Below, piece by piece: positions 6,786 to 15,777 of a stretch of 33,048 bases of DNA (position 1 is its first letter; each line of letters starts with the position of its first letter). The position numbers and the translations under genes were made by a program. Under the pieces are notes generated by a model, which had not been told where the DNA came from, made no database searches, and saw only the letters and a list, made by a program, of their open reading frames with translations. The stretch is from Parcubacteria bacterium C7867-002 (GTDB lineage Bacteria > Patescibacteriota > Minisyncoccia > Phycocordibacterales > PALSA-1337): the NCBI GenBank assembly GCA_001189105.1, contig LFCL01000004.1, positions 1-33,048 of the forward strand. Reading direction: 5' to 3'.

Positions 6786-8061
6786 TTTCGTAAAAAGAAA
6801 TAATTTTGCTCATGACTTGGCGATACAAAGAAAGGTGGATGAGGAAATTGTAAGATTTATAGTATGTGGGGATGAGACAGATACAAACCATGTCGGAGCT
6901 CTTCGTAATTCGATTTTACTGTATGGACAGGGACAAAAAATTCTCCTGACCGACGATGATACCTTATGCAAAATACACTCTTTACCTCAACATATAGCCA
7001 CATCTTCTATTGAGACACTGACATTTACAACTTCAGCCAGTAAGCCGTTATGGTTTTTTGACACATATGCGTCAGCAACTACTTATTTTCCTCGGGTCGA
7101 GATTGATTATTTAGGAGAATACGAAAAAATGGTGGGCCGTTCCGTAGCTTCACTTATTTCAAAATTATCTCCGGACAATCTCCATTTCAGTCGGGACATA
7201 TCAGGTACCACAAATCAATTACTTCACAAAAGCGTGTGTGGATCTCTTCCAAAACAAAAAATAGCCACTGTTTTCCCTGGAATCATCGGTGATTCATGGA
7301 TGCGCGTACGACCTCCAACACTTATTACTGACTCTACTCAACCCCATAACCTCTGGGGAAAATCAATAGTTGAATATAACCAAAATAAACTGACTCCTTA
7401 TCTTGCACGCATGAATAATGGGTATAGTGTATATACGGGTAGGGATTGTCTTGGATTCATGTCTATTGATTCTAAAAATATCCCTTTATTCCCACCTCGA
7501 GGAGTTAATGAGAACGCAACTTTTGGATATCTTCTGGATACCTATTTTTCTCACTATGTTTCTGGTTATATACCATACGCCATCGAGCATCGTCGTCCCA
7601 TTTCATATAACCCGGACGTAAAAGTGGTACACATGTTATGTGCCACATGGACTCTGACTCTCATAGCAATGGAAAAAATACACAGGCCTGACCCCCAAAA
7701 AACCTCAGAGCAAAATTGTATAGATCTCGGAAATTCTCTCATACGATTTTCCCAGTATTCCGAGGAAATATTCAAAGAGGTGATCATCGATGGCTTTAGA
7801 GAGCGGGTGGGTGCTTTTATACAACACTGCCTTAATATGCAAAAAAGATACAATGATGGACCTGACTATTGGCATCGAGATATAGACACGCTTATTAAAG
7901 AACTCGAGCTTATTGCCACAAATGACACTTCTATACTCACACCTTTTTTCAAGGATACAAAAGGAGAAATTGAAGGAATTTTTGGGTGGAAAGAATTTCA
8001 ATCCTGGATCAAACAATGGGGAATAACTCTTACACAGTGGCCATTATTGCTTAACGACTAA
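6748..8061 (+). CDS. C-terminal part of a GT-A/GT2-like protein
   Basis: VDEEIVRFIVCGDETDTNHVGALRNSILLYGQGQKILLTDDDTLC contains a DDD motif; later PLFPPRGVNENATFGYLL. Family call by eye. Confidence 0.5.
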   Translation: MAYRPAIIITHFDFVKRNNFAHDLAIQRKVDEEIVRFIVCGDETDTNHVGALRNSILLYGQGQKILLTDDDTLCKIHSLPQHIATSSIETLTFTTSASKPLWFFDTYASATTYFPRVEIDYLGEYEKMVGRSVASLISKLSPDNLHFSRDISGTTNQLLHKSVCGSLPKQKIATVFPGIIGDSWMRVRPPTLITDSTQPHNLWGKSIVEYNQNKLTPYLARMNNGYSVYTGRDCLGFMSIDSKNIPLFPPRGVNENATFGYLLDTYFSHYVSGYIPYAIEHRRPISYNPDVKVVHMLCATWTLTLIAMEKIHRPDPQKTSEQNCIDLGNSLIRFSQYSEEIFKEVIIDGFRERVGAFIQHCLNMQKRYNDGPDYWHRDIDTLIKELELIATNDTSILTPFFKDTKGEIEGIFGWKEFQSWIKQWGITLTQWPLLLND

Positions 8062-8067
8062 GACAAG

Positions 8068-8649
8068 CTAGCACCACAAATCAATACATGATTGCATTAG
8101 ATAAAGGGGGACCTGACCATTTCCATCAATAAGCAGCGCGGCGGTACGAGTTGATAATCCTAACCTATAGTTTACCGGCTTCTCAACCGTAGTACCCACT
8201 GAATCAACACAATAAAAATCACCGTTGGATAACTTTAGAATTACCATATATTTATCAGCATTTCCAATACCTGCCTGATTAATTGCAACGCAACGGGTGT
8301 ACGAATCATCCACCACAAAACTTGGATTATTTACCTTCGATAGGTAAGGTAAGATGGACTGATGAATAAACATACCCTGTGCACAACCGTATCCAATCGT
8401 ATCATTACCTCCCCATGTACTGGCATTCACTATTGCGCCATACGTACCATTTCCTATTGTATCCCGATATATGGCTGCCGATGAACGTAAATTTCGTAAT
8501 TGTGCTTTAACTTTTGCATCAAGAGACTTATTCCGAGCATTCTTCAAAGAAACCATCATGACACTCGAGAGCATCCCGATGATGGATATTACTACCATCA
8601 ACTCAATAAGCGTAAAACCGCGAATGATTTTGTTATGTAATTTTGCCAT
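8068..8649 (-). CDS. Type IV pilin-like / type II secretion pseudopilin
   Basis: RGFTLIELMVVISIIGMLSSVMMVSLKNAR prepilin cleavage site and N-terminal helix. Confidence 0.93.
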   Translation of the reverse strand: MAKLHNKIIRGFTLIELMVVISIIGMLSSVMMVSLKNARNKSLDAKVKAQLRNLRSSAAIYRDTIGNGTYGAIVNASTWGGNDTIGYGCAQGMFIHQSILPYLSKVNNPSFVVDDSYTRCVAINQAGIGNADKYMVILKLSNGDFYCVDSVGTTVEKPVNYRLGLSTRTAALLIDGNGQVPLYLMQSCIDLWC

Positions 8650-8743
8650 AGAATAACTTCGTCCTTATTATGACATGTTACGATATATTCATCCACTGGT
8701 AGTGTTCTTTTTTTAAATGAAATTAATAGTATAATACTGTTAC

Positions 8744-10690
8744 ATGAACGACGACGCAGCTATTGAATTTCAACCGGGAGAAAATAATGATGTTGAAACA
8801 GAATCTTCGTCTGACGAAAAAGACGTGTCTCACTCTGACCAGGTGTTTGATATTTCAGAAGATGCTATATCTCCCGTAAAAGAAGAAGAGGGAGGAGCCT
8901 CGTCAGGAATAATGAAAGTATTTCCGATACGGAAACCCGCACCTTCTGGATTTGTAAAAGCAGTCCCCGCTCCACAACCAGCTCCTGCTGCATTTGTAAA
9001 AACTGTACCCCCACAACCCGCACCAACACCCATTACTCCTCAAATCAAAACACCTTCATCTACGCCTGCTCCAAAACCCGAGACATCAGGAGCTGCCCCA
9101 AGCGCACCCGAACCAACCAAAAACGTCTTGGATCCAAACTATGTTCCTCCCAACGAGTTTGCAGCCCAAAGTGTCGCATCGGTACGCCCAAAAATTGTTA
9201 TTCCTGATTCGCTCCCCGAAATTCCGGCATTCAAAGGTACCCTTGATCAAAAACCTCATTCTTTTACACCGCTTTCAGCACATAAACCTACAGAAACAAC
9301 CAAACCAACCAGTGCACCCTATGTTCCCTCATATACCCCACCTATTTCCACACCAAAAGCACCAGTAGCGAATGTTCCAGTGACCCCAAAAGAAGAGATT
9401 CCTAAAGTTATTCCTCCACCCATCATCAGTAAAGACGCTTCGTCTCCGCCCCCAGTAAAACCAATGATTGAGGCTGTGCCTGCTCCTGCTCCAATTCCAA
9501 AGCCGCCCGCTTTTTCCATAAAAGCAGTTGAACCGATACCACCTCCAAGTTCCCGAGGTACATCAATTGGCTCAATTCCTCTCAAAGAAATCAGCGGACA
9601 ATTTGCCTCAAATCGCACAGTGCCCGCCAATCCAGCAACCAAAACACTTGGCGCCACACCGGCAACACGTACTGACGGAAAGATTCAGACCAAAGAAGGA
9701 TCAGATCTTCAACGTCTTCGGACCTACGAAAGTGACGTAGCCAATGCACTTTCACACAAACGCACCTCTGTTGCTTCAATTGCCATTGCTGAAAATACTA
9801 AGAGGGAAGAAGCTACAGCTGAACAAGTTCAGGAACAAGAGAACGAAGTCCAGCAACAATCACAATCAGCACCAAAAAATCACTCGGTATTCAAGATTCT
9901 GCTCGTCATTTTGATTATTATTTTTATAGGTGGAGGCATCGGGGGAGCATATTACCTCTACAGCAAGAGTCCTTTGGCCCCAAGTCCTCACACATTTATT
10001 CCTGAACCAATAGCAAACACATCGGGCGTTCTCTCGATAAACTCCGAGGAGACGATAGACATACAAGGAATGGATCTCAATGCGGTGCGTGCCCGTATCG
10101 CAGCTGAAGTAAACAAACCACACAGTCCTGGAAATATCCACGAACTTGTGTTTGTTAACAATGGTAATCGTGTAACAGAAGCTGAAATGCTGACCTTGAT
10201 GCAGATCGACGCTCCAGATATTCTCAAAAGATCACTGACCGATCCGTGGATGCTCGGTATATACACTGATGAAATGGGGGAAAAGGATGTCTTCATTGCA
10301 GCAACAACCAATTTCTTCCAGAATACCTTTGCTGGAATGCTTCAATGGGAGAACATCATGGCTGATGACCTCAAATTCTACATTTCTTCTGCTCGTGGTA
10401 TCGTCAACGCCCCTGCACCTGGTTCTACCATAGAAGTCAGTGGGGGTAACGGAAGTACGACGCCTATCGTACAACCACCAAGCAACTCAATCGACCGATA
10501 CTACACTATTCGTGGTCAATTTGAAGATCGCATTATCATGAACAAAGACGTACGTGTATTTCGAACAACCGATCGAAACATTTTGTTCCTTTATTCATTC
10601 ATCAACAACTCCACGTTAGTATTTACCACCAAAGAAAAGACTCTTGTCGAGATACTCAATCGACTTGAAAAACAGGCTTTTATACGTTAA
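8744..10690 (+). CDS. Proline-rich single-pass membrane protein, unknown function
   Basis: About 300 aa Pro/Ala-rich N-terminus, TM helix FKILLVILIIIFIGGGIGGAYYLY, then an extracytoplasmic domain. Confidence 0.75.
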   Translation: MNDDAAIEFQPGENNDVETESSSDEKDVSHSDQVFDISEDAISPVKEEEGGASSGIMKVFPIRKPAPSGFVKAVPAPQPAPAAFVKTVPPQPAPTPITPQIKTPSSTPAPKPETSGAAPSAPEPTKNVLDPNYVPPNEFAAQSVASVRPKIVIPDSLPEIPAFKGTLDQKPHSFTPLSAHKPTETTKPTSAPYVPSYTPPISTPKAPVANVPVTPKEEIPKVIPPPIISKDASSPPPVKPMIEAVPAPAPIPKPPAFSIKAVEPIPPPSSRGTSIGSIPLKEISGQFASNRTVPANPATKTLGATPATRTDGKIQTKEGSDLQRLRTYESDVANALSHKRTSVASIAIAENTKREEATAEQVQEQENEVQQQSQSAPKNHSVFKILLVILIIIFIGGGIGGAYYLYSKSPLAPSPHTFIPEPIANTSGVLSINSEETIDIQGMDLNAVRARIAAEVNKPHSPGNIHELVFVNNGNRVTEAEMLTLMQIDAPDILKRSLTDPWMLGIYTDEMGEKDVFIAATTNFFQNTFAGMLQWENIMADDLKFYISSARGIVNAPAPGSTIEVSGGNGSTTPIVQPPSNSIDRYYTIRGQFEDRIIMNKDVRVFRTTDRNILFLYSFINNSTLVFTTKEKTLVEILNRLEKQAFIR

Positions 10691-10699
10691 AATAACGTT

Positions 10700-11062
10700 A
10701 TGAATAAAAAAGACTTAGACATTTTCAAGAAAAAACTTCTCGAAGAAAAGCTGACTCTCGAACAGGAGTTGAGTGGTATCGCTCACAAAAGCTCCAGTTC
10801 TCCTGGTGGATGGGAAGCAACAACTGACAATATCGAGGTGGGAACAGCCGATGAAAACGAATTAGCAGACAAACTCGAAGAACTCGATGACAATACAGGA
10901 ATTGCTAACCAGCTTGAAACTCAGCTCGCCGACGTCAAAAGTGCCCTTGAGCGTATCGATGCGGGTACATATGGAACATGTGAAAAATGTGGTAAACCCA
11001 TAGAAAAAGACCGTCTTGAAGCAAATCCTTCCGCCCGTATTTCACTCAAACACCCTCACTAG
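10700..11062 (+). CDS. TraR/DksA family protein
   Basis: ALERIDAGTYGTCEKCGKPIEKDRLEANPSAR; first Cys pair only, second CxxC missing. Confidence 0.88.
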   Translation: MNKKDLDIFKKKLLEEKLTLEQELSGIAHKSSSSPGGWEATTDNIEVGTADENELADKLEELDDNTGIANQLETQLADVKSALERIDAGTYGTCEKCGKPIEKDRLEANPSARISLKHPH

Positions 11063-11129
11063 CATATTTTTCGACATTTCTTGAGACTTTCTTCATCATA
11101 TCTTCATTTCAATAAGATAGTGTTGAAAG

Positions 11130-12653
11130 GTGAGCATTGCAAAAACCTATAGCGCACAACTTATAGGACTTTCTATGGAACCTGTTTCAGTAGAAGTCGA
11201 CATCTCGCACGGCCTTCATTCGTTCTCTATTGTGGGCTTAGGTGACCGTGCGGTCGAGGAAGCCAAAGATCGGATTTCCGCCGCTATCAAAAACTCGGGA
11301 TACGTTTCTCCCAAACAAAAGAATCAAAAAGTAGTTATATCATTGGCTCCTGCCGATGTTCGCAAAGAAGGACCTTCTTTTGATGTGGCAATGGCAATTG
11401 CCTACTTCTGTGCAACAGGGGAGCTATCTTTACATCTCGACAACATCTTATTACTCGGGGAACTCTCACTTGAAGGAAAAATTCGAAAGATAAGTGGTCT
11501 GCTACCACTCTTGTGCCAAGCAGATGAACATGGATTCACGACGGCATTTGTACCATCTGAAAATATTCATGAAGCCGAACTTGCTCAAAATCTCACGATA
11601 TATGCGGTCTCATCACTTGGCGAACTGGTGTCTCATTTTTCAGGCGCAAAAACCCTTACACCGATTCAACCAAAAACCTGGCACGATCTGAGTTCGCCGT
11701 ATTCACATATCGATATGCGGACAATCCGTGGCAACGAAACAGCGAAACGAGGCTTAGAGATAGCTGCGGCTGGGGCACACAACACGATTATGTGTGGCCA
11801 ACCGGGCACCGGCAAAACAATGCTAGCACAGAGTTTCAACTCTCTCTTACCACGTCTATCATATGAACATGCCTTGGAAGTAACGTGTATACACTCGGCA
11901 GCACGCACGCTCCATCATAATATCGTCACCTATCCACCATTTCGCTCACCTCACCACACAGCTTCATATCCTTCAATTGTGGGTGGGGGAGCCATACCAA
12001 AACCAGGCGAAATAACCTTGGCCCACCGAGGAGTATTGTTTCTTGATGAATTCACTGAGTTTAGCCGGGATGTCATAGAAGCTCTCAGACAACCGTTGGA
12101 AGATCGACATATTACCATTTCCCGTGCACGAGGCGCCGTCACGTTTCCTGCACAGTGCATCCTGATTGCTTCGATGAATCCTTGTCCTTGTGGCAAAGGG
12201 CAAGGCATGGGATGTACCTGCCCAATGCGTCAGGTGGAAAAATACCATCGCAAAATTTCCGGACCAATCGTTGACCGTATCGACATCTGGCTGAACGTCA
12301 ATAAAGTCGACTATGACAAATTATCCGCCACCCGATCTGATTCTGAATCATCGGAAGTTATTCAAACCCGAATAATCGAAGCTCGTCGACGACAGCGGAC
12401 TCGTTTCAAAAACCACACAATTGATAAATATTTTAATAGCGAAATGAATGCCGAAGATATAGAAAAATGTGTCACTTTGGAAAAAGATGTGCGAGACCTT
12501 CTTACAATATCTGCCCAACGCCTGGGATTATCCGGTCGAGGATTTCACCGTGTCATCAAAGTAGCTCAGACTATTGCCGACTTGGCAGGGGATGAACTGA
12601 TTACCACACACAACATACTCGAAGCACTCCAGTACCGACAGAAAATAACCTAG
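11130..12653 (+). CDS. YifB/ComM family Mg-chelatase-like AAA ATPase
   Basis: GTG start; FSIVGLGDRAVEEAKDRISAAIKNSGY, GQPGTGKTMLAQ, FRSPHHTASYPSIVGGG, GVLFLDEFTEF, NPCPCGKG. Confidence 0.95.
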   Translation: MSIAKTYSAQLIGLSMEPVSVEVDISHGLHSFSIVGLGDRAVEEAKDRISAAIKNSGYVSPKQKNQKVVISLAPADVRKEGPSFDVAMAIAYFCATGELSLHLDNILLLGELSLEGKIRKISGLLPLLCQADEHGFTTAFVPSENIHEAELAQNLTIYAVSSLGELVSHFSGAKTLTPIQPKTWHDLSSPYSHIDMRTIRGNETAKRGLEIAAAGAHNTIMCGQPGTGKTMLAQSFNSLLPRLSYEHALEVTCIHSAARTLHHNIVTYPPFRSPHHTASYPSIVGGGAIPKPGEITLAHRGVLFLDEFTEFSRDVIEALRQPLEDRHITISRARGAVTFPAQCILIASMNPCPCGKGQGMGCTCPMRQVEKYHRKISGPIVDRIDIWLNVNKVDYDKLSATRSDSESSEVIQTRIIEARRRQRTRFKNHTIDKYFNSEMNAEDIEKCVTLEKDVRDLLTISAQRLGLSGRGFHRVIKVAQTIADLAGDELITTHNILEALQYRQKIT

Positions 12654-13051
12654 AAAGGATTCTTTGCGCCACGAATTTCAAAATGCACATGTGAGCCGGT
12701 TGATTTACCAGTACTGCCCATCAAGGCAATCTTTTGACCTTGTTCAACATAATCTCCAGCTTTTACCAAATTTTTTGAATTATGCGCATATACTGACTGC
12801 GTACCATTTGGATGTGCAATAATCACAAAATTACCGTATCCACCGTTATATCCACCATCGTTACGACTAACAATTACTGTACCTTCGGCTGAAGCATAAA
12901 TAGGTGTACCAATAGGTGCTGCCAGATCAACACCGTTATATCCATGAATACCTTGCGTACGAACACCTGCCTTAATTGGACGAATATAATATCCTACAGT
13001 TGAACCAGTTCCACTTGAAAGAGATTTGCCAACAACCAAACGTGTAGGCAA
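12650..13051 (-). CDS. M23 family metallopeptidase domain (C-terminal fragment of a split LysM-M23 gene)
   Basis: GIHGYNGVDLAAPIGTPIYASAEGTVIV...GYGNFVIIAHPNGTQSVYAH...STGKSTGSHVHFEIRG. Confidence 0.9.
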   Translation of the reverse strand: MPTRLVVGKSLSSGTGSTVGYYIRPIKAGVRTQGIHGYNGVDLAAPIGTPIYASAEGTVIVSRNDGGYNGGYGNFVIIAHPNGTQSVYAHNSKNLVKAGDYVEQGQKIALMGSTGKSTGSHVHFEIRGAKNPF

Positions 13052-13064
13052 CGAAGTGGTAATT

Positions 13065-13688
13065 TCAACATTTATATTGGAGAGTAATACCCTTGATAGT
13101 TTCTCCTGGCTTAACGATATGAGTAATACCAGATACAGGAAGAATAATAAGTGATTGTCCCGGACGAATACCAGATGCTTTGGTAATATCGTTAGACCAT
13201 AGGATGGTATTTACAGATACACCAAACATATCAGCAATACCTGAAAGAGTGTCGCCATTTTGAACAATGTAGGTACTGATCTGTGTATTAGCCACCGAGG
13301 ACATACTCGAATCTGCATTTCCCATAGCCAAATCAGCAATCAATGCATTACCCGCCACCGGAACCACCTCACCTACCTTTTCCGGATTTGGGTCAACATT
13401 ATTAGCAGCCTGTAGTAATGCAATGGTTTGGGAACTCTGGTGAACATGCACAGGGAACCCTTGGGCCGATACAGATTCACTGCCCATCAAAGATGAAATG
13501 ATCGAGGAGATGATACTTGCATGGGCAACTTTTGAAAAAGCACTCATGGTTACAGAGCAGACAGAAAAAATAACCGCCAGAGCGACGGTTTGCTTCAAGA
13601 GAGATGAATATTTATTTGTTGACGAGGCGGTAAATTTCATAACAAAATTACACATGCCGCAATACTTCCGTAGCTCTCGTGCAGTCAT
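13065..13688 (-). CDS. Secreted LysM-containing N-terminal fragment of the same split gene
   Basis: TYIVQNGDTLSGIADMFGVSVNTILWSNDI (LysM), then HIVKPGETIKGITLQYKC* truncated second LysM. Confidence 0.88.
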   Translation of the reverse strand: MTARELRKYCGMCNFVMKFTASSTNKYSSLLKQTVALAVIFSVCSVTMSAFSKVAHASIISSIISSLMGSESVSAQGFPVHVHQSSQTIALLQAANNVDPNPEKVGEVVPVAGNALIADLAMGNADSSMSSVANTQISTYIVQNGDTLSGIADMFGVSVNTILWSNDITKASGIRPGQSLIILPVSGITHIVKPGETIKGITLQYKC

Positions 13689-13811
13689 TCAGAATGTAGA
13701 CTATATACAATAAATGGCTTCATTGAGCCAGTTTTATAGCTATCTATATCTGGTAGCTCTTCTAGGGTATCAGGTAAGGATTAATTGTCAATTTAAGATA
13801 TGCACAGCCAT

Positions 13812-13836
13812 ATTTATTGACACTGTGTCAATAAAT
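13812..13836. promoter_or_regulatory. 25-bp perfect palindromic operator-like site
   Basis: ATTTATTGACAC-T-GTGTCAATAAAT, 12-bp arms, between divergent LysM/M23 and uvrD. Confidence 0.65.
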
Positions 13837-13920
13837 TATTCAAACTCGTACACTCTATAACTCATGCCTTCTTCTTCAAAAAAGTTTCTCAGTATGTTCT
13901 GTATGGTAAGATACATTCCT

Positions 13921-14574
13921 ATGACTGCACTCAATGATGCTCAACAACGTGCAGTGGAAACCACCGAAGGTCCGGTCCTGATTATCGCTGGAGCAGGGGC
14001 GGGTAAGACTCGAGTCATCACTCATCGTATCCTTCACCTCATCAAACAAGGCACAGCTCCTTCATCGATCATTGCTATCACGTTTACCAACAAAGCAGCC
14101 AAAGAGATGCGTGACCGTGTCCATGCACTTCTTGATGGGAATAAGGACCTCAATCGCCCTGTCTCAATGCGAGAGCGACCATTTGTAAGCACCTTCCACT
14201 CTCTCGGTGTTCATATTATTCGCGAAAATGCAGCACTCCTTGGTCTAACTCGACATTTTACGATTGCCGATCGTTCTGATTCACGTCGTGCAATCAAAGA
14301 GGCACTCGAACGTCTGTCATTGGATCCAAAAAGTTTCGATCCGGGCAAAGTCCTCGGAGCAATTTCCCGTGCCAAAGGGGAAGGGCTCACTCGTCTGGCA
14401 TACACTGATCGCGTTTCGAGTTATTTCGAAGAAACTATCGCGTCGATTTGGGACATCTATGATTCTGTGCTAGCAAAAGAAAAAACACTAGAATCGATGA
14501 GTACCAGGATACCAACCGGGTTCAATATCGTATTGCAAAATATCTGGCCGATGAACACAAAAACATTTGCGTAG
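13921..14574 (+). CDS. uvrD: UvrD/PcrA-type SF1 helicase, N-terminal fragment (frame broken)
   Basis: LNDAQQRAVETTEGPVLIIAGAGAGKTRVITHRI, ITFTNKAAKEM, VSTFHSLG; start corrected from 13864 to ATG 13921. Confidence 0.92.
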   Translation: MTALNDAQQRAVETTEGPVLIIAGAGAGKTRVITHRILHLIKQGTAPSSIIAITFTNKAAKEMRDRVHALLDGNKDLNRPVSMRERPFVSTFHSLGVHIIRENAALLGLTRHFTIADRSDSRRAIKEALERLSLDPKSFDPGKVLGAISRAKGEGLTRLAYTDRVSSYFEETIASIWDIYDSVLAKEKTLESMSTRIPTGFNIVLQNIWPMNTKTFA

Positions 14575-15770
14575 TGGGCGATATTGACCAAAATATCTAT
14601 AGCTGGCGAGGCGCAACAATCGAAAATATTTTGAATTTTGAAAAAGATTATCCTGATGCAACAGTTATCACGTTGGAGCAAAATTACCGCTCCACGAAGA
14701 ATATCCTTACTGCTGCTAACGATATTATCGAGAAAAATACGATGCGCCGTAAAAAGACACTGTACACGGACAACGATAGTGGCGAAAAACTCTCACTCCT
14801 CAACAACTATACGGAAAATGATGAGGCACGTGCGATCGCCGATGAAACTCGCATATTGATCCAAAAAGGAACTGACCCTCGCAATATCGCCGTGCTCTAT
14901 CGTACCAATTTCCAATCACGCGCCTTGGAAGAATTTTTTATCAAGAAAAACATTCCGTATCAACTGGTTGGGACACGTTTTTTTGAACGCAAAGAAATTA
15001 AAGACACACTGTCTTACATGAGAGCTGCACTCAATAGGGAAGCTTGGGGAGATATTATGCGCTGTATCAATGTGCCCGCTCGCGGCATTGGAAAAGTGAC
15101 AGTTGCAAAAGTGGTGAATGGCAAACGAGATGAGCTACCTCCGGCAATGCAGGTAAAAATTTCAAGTTTCTGGAAACTCCTCGATGATATTGCTGCGGAA
15201 ATAAAAGAAAAGAAACCTTCGGAGGCAGTAAAATTTGTGTTACACGAAACAGGACTTCAAAATTCTCTGCGCGAAGGAACCAGTGAAGATGAAGAACGGA
15301 TTCTCAACGTTCAAGAACTTGTATCGGTTGCAGCTCAGTACGACCATCTCAGTCCCGAAGAAGGAATCGAGATGTTTTTGACAAACGCAGCACTTGCCAG
15401 CGACCAAGATGATTTGGAAAAAGATCAAAATGCCGTAAAACTAATGACGGTTCATGCTTCGAAAGGACTAGAATTTGATTATGTCTTTATCGCTGGCCTC
15501 GAACAAAACCTATTTCCTTTGAAGCATCTAGATGAAGCACATATTAGTCAAGCCGAAGAAGAGGAGGAGCGTCGTATCTTTTATGTAGCCCTGACTCGTG
15601 CTCGCAAAAAAGTATACCTAAGTTATGCTATGGTACGTACTATATACGGATCACAACGAGTGAACACTGCCTCGGAATTCATTGCCGATATTCAAAAACA
15701 CTTGATTCACGACCATAGTTCAGGAAATTCCGGTCTGACGGGTGCAAAAGCAATTTTCATTGATTTTTAG
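14574..15770 (+). CDS. uvrD: UvrD/PcrA-type SF1 helicase, C-terminal fragment
   Basis: GDIDQNIYSWRGATIENIL, LEQNYRSTKNIL, VKLMTVHASKGLEFDYVFIAGLEQNLFP, RIFYVALTRARKKVYLSY. DEYQDTNRVQYRIAKYLADEHKNICVV lies in this frame upstream of 14574. Confidence 0.92.
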   Translation: MGDIDQNIYSWRGATIENILNFEKDYPDATVITLEQNYRSTKNILTAANDIIEKNTMRRKKTLYTDNDSGEKLSLLNNYTENDEARAIADETRILIQKGTDPRNIAVLYRTNFQSRALEEFFIKKNIPYQLVGTRFFERKEIKDTLSYMRAALNREAWGDIMRCINVPARGIGKVTVAKVVNGKRDELPPAMQVKISSFWKLLDDIAAEIKEKKPSEAVKFVLHETGLQNSLREGTSEDEERILNVQELVSVAAQYDHLSPEEGIEMFLTNAALASDQDDLEKDQNAVKLMTVHASKGLEFDYVFIAGLEQNLFPLKHLDEAHISQAEEEEERRIFYVALTRARKKVYLSYAMVRTIYGSQRVNTASEFIADIQKHLIHDHSSGNSGLTGAKAIFIDF

Positions 15771-15777
15771 CCATTTT

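Noticed and set aside
13812-13836. CIRCE or LexA box
   Set aside because: It does not match TTAGCACTC-N9-GAGTGCTAA, CTGT-N8-ACAG or CGAAC-N4-GTTCG.
13864-13920. Upstream start of uvrD
   Set aside because: The helicase begins MTALNDAQQRAV at 13921, preceded by a -10-like TAAGAT.
14480-14580. Programmed ribosomal frameshifting in uvrD
   Set aside because: A block of conserved residues is missing as well as the frame change, which frameshifting would not explain.
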